DNA of 64,000 nucleotides from Chitinophaga pinensis (GTDB taxonomy: Bacteria; Bacteroidota; Bacteroidia; Chitinophagales; CAIOSU01): assembly GCA_945901065.1 (NCBI GenBank), contig CAMDKI010000002.1, positions 248,001 through 312,000 on the forward strand, read 5' to 3'. The notes under the pieces are model-generated. The model was not told the origin of the DNA, made no database searches, and worked only from the letters and a program-made list of their open reading frames with translations. The first letter of the stretch is position 1; the number at the start of each line of letters is the position of its first letter. The position numbers were made by a program, and so were the translations under genes. This document shows positions 61,982 to 64,000 of the stretch, in pieces.

Positions 61982-62314
61982 TCACCTGCTTCCCATCGGT
62001 CTTTCGGTTATTCTGAAGCGCATATCCAAACCAGTGCGCCTCCATATACGGTCTTCAATGGCACAAAAAACAGGTAGCTTGCCTTGCTGGTAGCTATATC
62101 CTTGCGGTGGTGCTGTTGTAATTGATACAATTGGTAAACTTTGAGGTATTGAAACTACGCCATAGGTTCTATTTACATCAAACTGGGCTGCTTTTGATTT
62201 CACTAACCTACCTTGCACCAAATAAAAAGTTTGGTTGGACACCATTACCGAATCTTGGGCAATTGCGGTGTATGCTAAAAGCAACAATACTATGGTAAGT
62301 TTTACCGAGCGCAT
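61982..62314 (-). CDS. Small secreted protein, unknown function
   Basis: The 110-aa product has a signal peptide (MRSVKLTIVLLLLAYTAIAQ). The ~90-residue mature part is basic and strand-rich (FYLVQGRLVKSKAAQFDVNRTYGVVSIPQS; YSYQQGKLPVFCAIEDRIWRRTGLDMRFRITERPMG), with a single Cys. I do not recognise a family. It is divergent from arfB, with 49 bp between start codons, and probably periplasmic. Confidence 0.65.
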   Translation of the reverse strand: MRSVKLTIVLLLLAYTAIAQDSVMVSNQTFYLVQGRLVKSKAAQFDVNRTYGVVSIPQSLPIVSITTAPPQGYSYQQGKLPVFCAIEDRIWRRTGLDMRFRITERPMGSR

Positions 62315-62351
62315 GCTTAATGAACTATAAAACCATCAAAAAGGTTTTGTA

Positions 62352-62359
62352 TAACTTTG
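62352..62359 (+). promoter_or_regulatory. TAnnTTTG box 4 nt from the arfB ATG
   Basis: TAACTTTG then CCCC-ATG: an exact -7 consensus that implies a leaderless mRNA. Confidence 0.5.
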
Positions 62360-62363
62360 CCCC

Positions 62364-62777
62364 ATGCCCGAAAAGATAAATATACCTGCCGAAAAACTAA
62401 GTTTCCGCGTATCTCGCAGTTCCGGACCTGGGGGCCAGCATGTAAACAAAACCGATACTAAAGTTGAGGCTGTGCTGCATATAGCAAGTGCCGATTTTTT
62501 AACTGAAGAGCAACGTGCCAAAATACAGGATAAGTTAAAAAACCGGATTAATAAGGAGGGGCAATTGTGCGTGGTTTGCCAACAAACCCGATCGCAGATA
62601 ACCAATAAAGAAAAGGCTATAAATAAACTTAAAGCGTTGCTTTACAAAGCGCTTGAAGAAGAAAAGCCCCGAAAACCAACCAAAGTACCTAAAGCAGTTA
62701 AAGAAGAGCGCATAAAGGTAAAACGTATCAGGTCAGAGAAGCTAAAAGGTAAAACCGAGTGGAAAAAATTATTATAA
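62364..62777 (+). CDS. arfB: Peptidyl-tRNA hydrolase ArfB (YaeJ), RF1-type rescue factor
   Basis: The 137-aa protein has the RF-1 catalytic domain with SRSSGPGGQHVNKTDTKVEAVLHI (GGQ at ~23-25) and no codon-recognition domain. A basic C-terminal tail (PRKPTKVPKAVKEERIKVKRIRSEKLKGKTEWKKLL) is the part that enters the empty mRNA channel of stalled ribosomes. ArfB releases peptides from non-stop complexes. The length is typical. The gene begins 4 nt after a TAnnTTTG box and ends at a strong terminator. Confidence 0.93.
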   Translation: MPEKINIPAEKLSFRVSRSSGPGGQHVNKTDTKVEAVLHIASADFLTEEQRAKIQDKLKNRINKEGQLCVVCQQTRSQITNKEKAINKLKALLYKALEEEKPRKPTKVPKAVKEERIKVKRIRSEKLKGKTEWKKLL

Positions 62778-62819
62778 AAAAAGAACGGGGAACTATTGCT
62801 AGTTCCCCGTTCTTTTTTT
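62778..62819. terminator. Strong bidirectional terminator after arfB
   Basis: A perfect 17-bp stem (AAAAAGAACGGGGAACT / AGTTCCCCGTTCTTTTT) around ATTGCT is followed by TT. It lies between converging genes and has A/T-runs on both sides. Confidence 0.92.
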
Positions 62820-62845
62820 GCATATTCGGCTTTCTTCGCTCCTAA

Positions 62846-63715
62846 TTAAGGGAAACTAACAAAAGTTTCGTCGCTTAGTTTAGGATTAACTACAACGTTG
62901 TGAAACTCGTAGCGTTCGAATTGGCCTACCTCGTCGTGCATTATTTGCACTATAGGTAACAAGGTTAGCTGATCGATATACAGGGTTGTCTTTTTGGCGT
63001 AAGTAGTAGGAACCTTAATTACCTGCCCTGCGCTCAAATCAGTAAAATCGCTAACACCTGGGTTTTTCTCAACAATCAAAAAACCGCAAACATTTTTGTT
63101 TTTGGCAATTATGTCGGCAGTTTCGCCAGCCTTCACAGTATAGTTTTCATACTTAAAGGTAGGGTCATTAATTACTACTTTGTAGCACTTTCTGTTACTC
63201 CATACCACATCGCCTTCATAAATAAAATGTTTTTCAAACTCGCCAGCAGCTTCTTTATCGGCTTTCAATATGGCAGCCCTAATAATCTTTGACAAAAAGG
63301 CGAATCCAGAATTCAAGATGGTATGATGCTGCCCTTTGCGCATTTTCGAGCCATACGGATCAAGGCTAACATTTGGTAACCAAGAGCCCGGGTTTACAAA
63401 TGCCTTTTTGCCGTGGCTAGCTTCGTTGTATATTATCTGCACACCATCATTGGGAGCTGCCTTACTGTATAGATGTACTTTAAAAGGGCTTACGTTCAAT
63501 TTAGTGTCAACTTCGCTGTAGTTGTCTTTGTTACCTACACGCTCCCATCCTTTCAAAGTATATTGTAAGGTTTTTAACTTGTCAATACTAGCCAGCATGT
63601 TATTGATTATATCTCTTGAGCTGGCTGTTGTTGTATTTTCAGATGCTATTGGCGCATAACGAAATGCGACGAAACTAACCGTAGCTAGCAATAAAACAAA
63701 AAGTGACTTTTTCAT
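62846..63715 (-). CDS. DUF1571-like secreted protein with an inserted LysM-like segment
   Basis: The 289-aa product has a signal peptide (MKKSLFVLLLATVSFVAFRYA). The body follows the DUF1571 pattern (NMLASIDKLKTLQYTLKGWERVGN, ~39-62; SPFKVHLYSKAAPNDGVQIIYNEA, ~76-99; HTILNSGFAFL). Between strands sits YTVKAGETADIIAKNKNVCGFLIVEKNPGVSDFTDLSAGQVIKVPTTY (~193-240), which has LysM marks: YTVKAGET start, a mid Asn-Pro and a final GQVIKVP. The chain then resumes TLYIDQLTLLPIVQIMHDEVGQFERYEF, ending the DUF fold. It may bind peptidoglycan or chitin-like glycan in the periplasm. Both domain calls are by pattern. Confidence 0.75.
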   Translation of the reverse strand: MKKSLFVLLLATVSFVAFRYAPIASENTTTASSRDIINNMLASIDKLKTLQYTLKGWERVGNKDNYSEVDTKLNVSPFKVHLYSKAAPNDGVQIIYNEASHGKKAFVNPGSWLPNVSLDPYGSKMRKGQHHTILNSGFAFLSKIIRAAILKADKEAAGEFEKHFIYEGDVVWSNRKCYKVVINDPTFKYENYTVKAGETADIIAKNKNVCGFLIVEKNPGVSDFTDLSAGQVIKVPTTYAKKTTLYIDQLTLLPIVQIMHDEVGQFERYEFHNVVVNPKLSDETFVSFP

Positions 63716-63814
63716 TTGAGATTAGGGCAATTTGGGAGTTTATAAATAAAATATGGCTCTTGCACAGCAAAAGTAATGCCAGAAGTAGTTGAAATGTTCA
63801 CTTGAATCTAAAAA

Positions 63815-64000
63815 TTATTTGTACGGTAGTCCCACTTTTTTTAGCGCAAAGTGAAGCAACCAAGCCGGACCAATCAACAAAAACTGAAGATCTTTGAAGA
63901 ATGACGGTTTCTTGCCCTCAATATTGTGCCCAATGAACTGGCCTACCCAAGCTAAAATAAAAATTAATAGGCTAACCAAAACTTGAAGGCCCGGATTGCC
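63815..64000 (-). CDS. DUF962/Mpo1-like membrane protein, 3' part (runs off the right edge)
   Basis: This is not in the ORF track because the start lies beyond base 64000. The 61 visible residues read SLLIFILAWVGQFIGHNIEGKKPSFFKDLQFLLIGPAWLL (split here by a membrane helix), ending KKVGLPYK. The WxxQFIGH-x-x-EGKKPxFFxDLxFLLxGPxWLL pattern is the signature of DUF962. Yeast Mpo1, a member, oxidises 2-hydroxy fatty acids by an Fe-dependent dioxygenase step, with His ligands such as the one in FIGH. The bacterial role is unproven. Confidence 0.85.
   Translation of the reverse strand, partial: GNPGLQVLVSLLIFILAWVGQFIGHNIEGKKPSFFKDLQFLLIGPAWLLHFALKKVGLPYK

Overview
The window comes from a Bacteroidota chromosome, probably a gliding, aerobic or microaerobic free-living lineage. 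The order cannot be fixed from sequence alone. The evidence is two very large PKD-repeat adhesins with type IX secretion (T9SS) type B C-terminal domains, three PorP/SprF-like outer-membrane proteins, the gliding lipoprotein GldH in the usual gldH-ricT-holB order, a cbb3 oxidase with fused CcoN-CcoO, and TAnnTTTG promoter elements. No rRNA, tRNA, CRISPR array, prophage, insertion sequence or origin was seen.

Layout. 1-5.5 kb: 3' part of a PKD adhesin and a PorP/SprF barrel that carries an extra coiled coil and SPOR-like tail. 5.6-8.8 kb: flavin monooxygenase, S4 RNA-binding protein, VOC protein and DUF445 protein. 8.9-12.4 kb: a tightly packed minus-strand operon of two sterol-desaturase/alkylglycerol-monooxygenase-like enzymes, a lipoprotein and a YhhN/TMEM86-type lysoplasmalogenase, which looks like an ether-lipid breakdown unit. 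12.5-24.2 kb: outer-membrane proteins, gldH-ricT-holB, glutathione peroxidase, a LysM/RlpA-like protein, an NfeD protease, a CrcB fluoride channel and a secreted arylsulfotransferase-like protein. 24.3-33.0 kb: the full cbb3 oxidase set ccoI-ccoS / ccoNO-ccoQ-ccoP-ccoG-ccoH-safE, with FNR-like palindromes before ccoI and ccoNO. 33.1-40.0 kb: LptD, divergent from amidase-MlaD-OstA (envelope and LPS transport). 40-44.6 kb: hypothetical protein, CinA, glycosyltransferase, asparaginase-domain and transglutaminase-like proteins. 44.8-53.2 kb: an outer-membrane operon (TonB receptor, 1042-aa TPR protein, beta-barrel) followed by an HU-CCDC81/SPOR transmembrane protein. 53.2-61.3 kb: second PKD adhesin with a PorP on each side. 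61.4-64 kb: PAS protein, small secreted protein, ArfB, DUF1571 protein with a LysM-like insert, and the 3' end of a DUF962/Mpo1-like gene.

Working together. The adhesins, PorP proteins and GldH belong to the T9SS/gliding system. LptD, OstA, MlaD, the amidase, the SPOR proteins and the LysM/RlpA protein serve envelope assembly. The cco genes form an oxygen-responsive terminal oxidase unit.

The least explained structure lies between genes. Several intergenic regions hold short arrays with a strict 7- or 8-nt period. Each locus has its own unit sequence, often in two mirrored arms, and several arrays abut a TAnnTTTG promoter box. A second recurring pattern is a TAnnTTTGCC box only 4-7 nt before the ATG, which would give leaderless transcripts.
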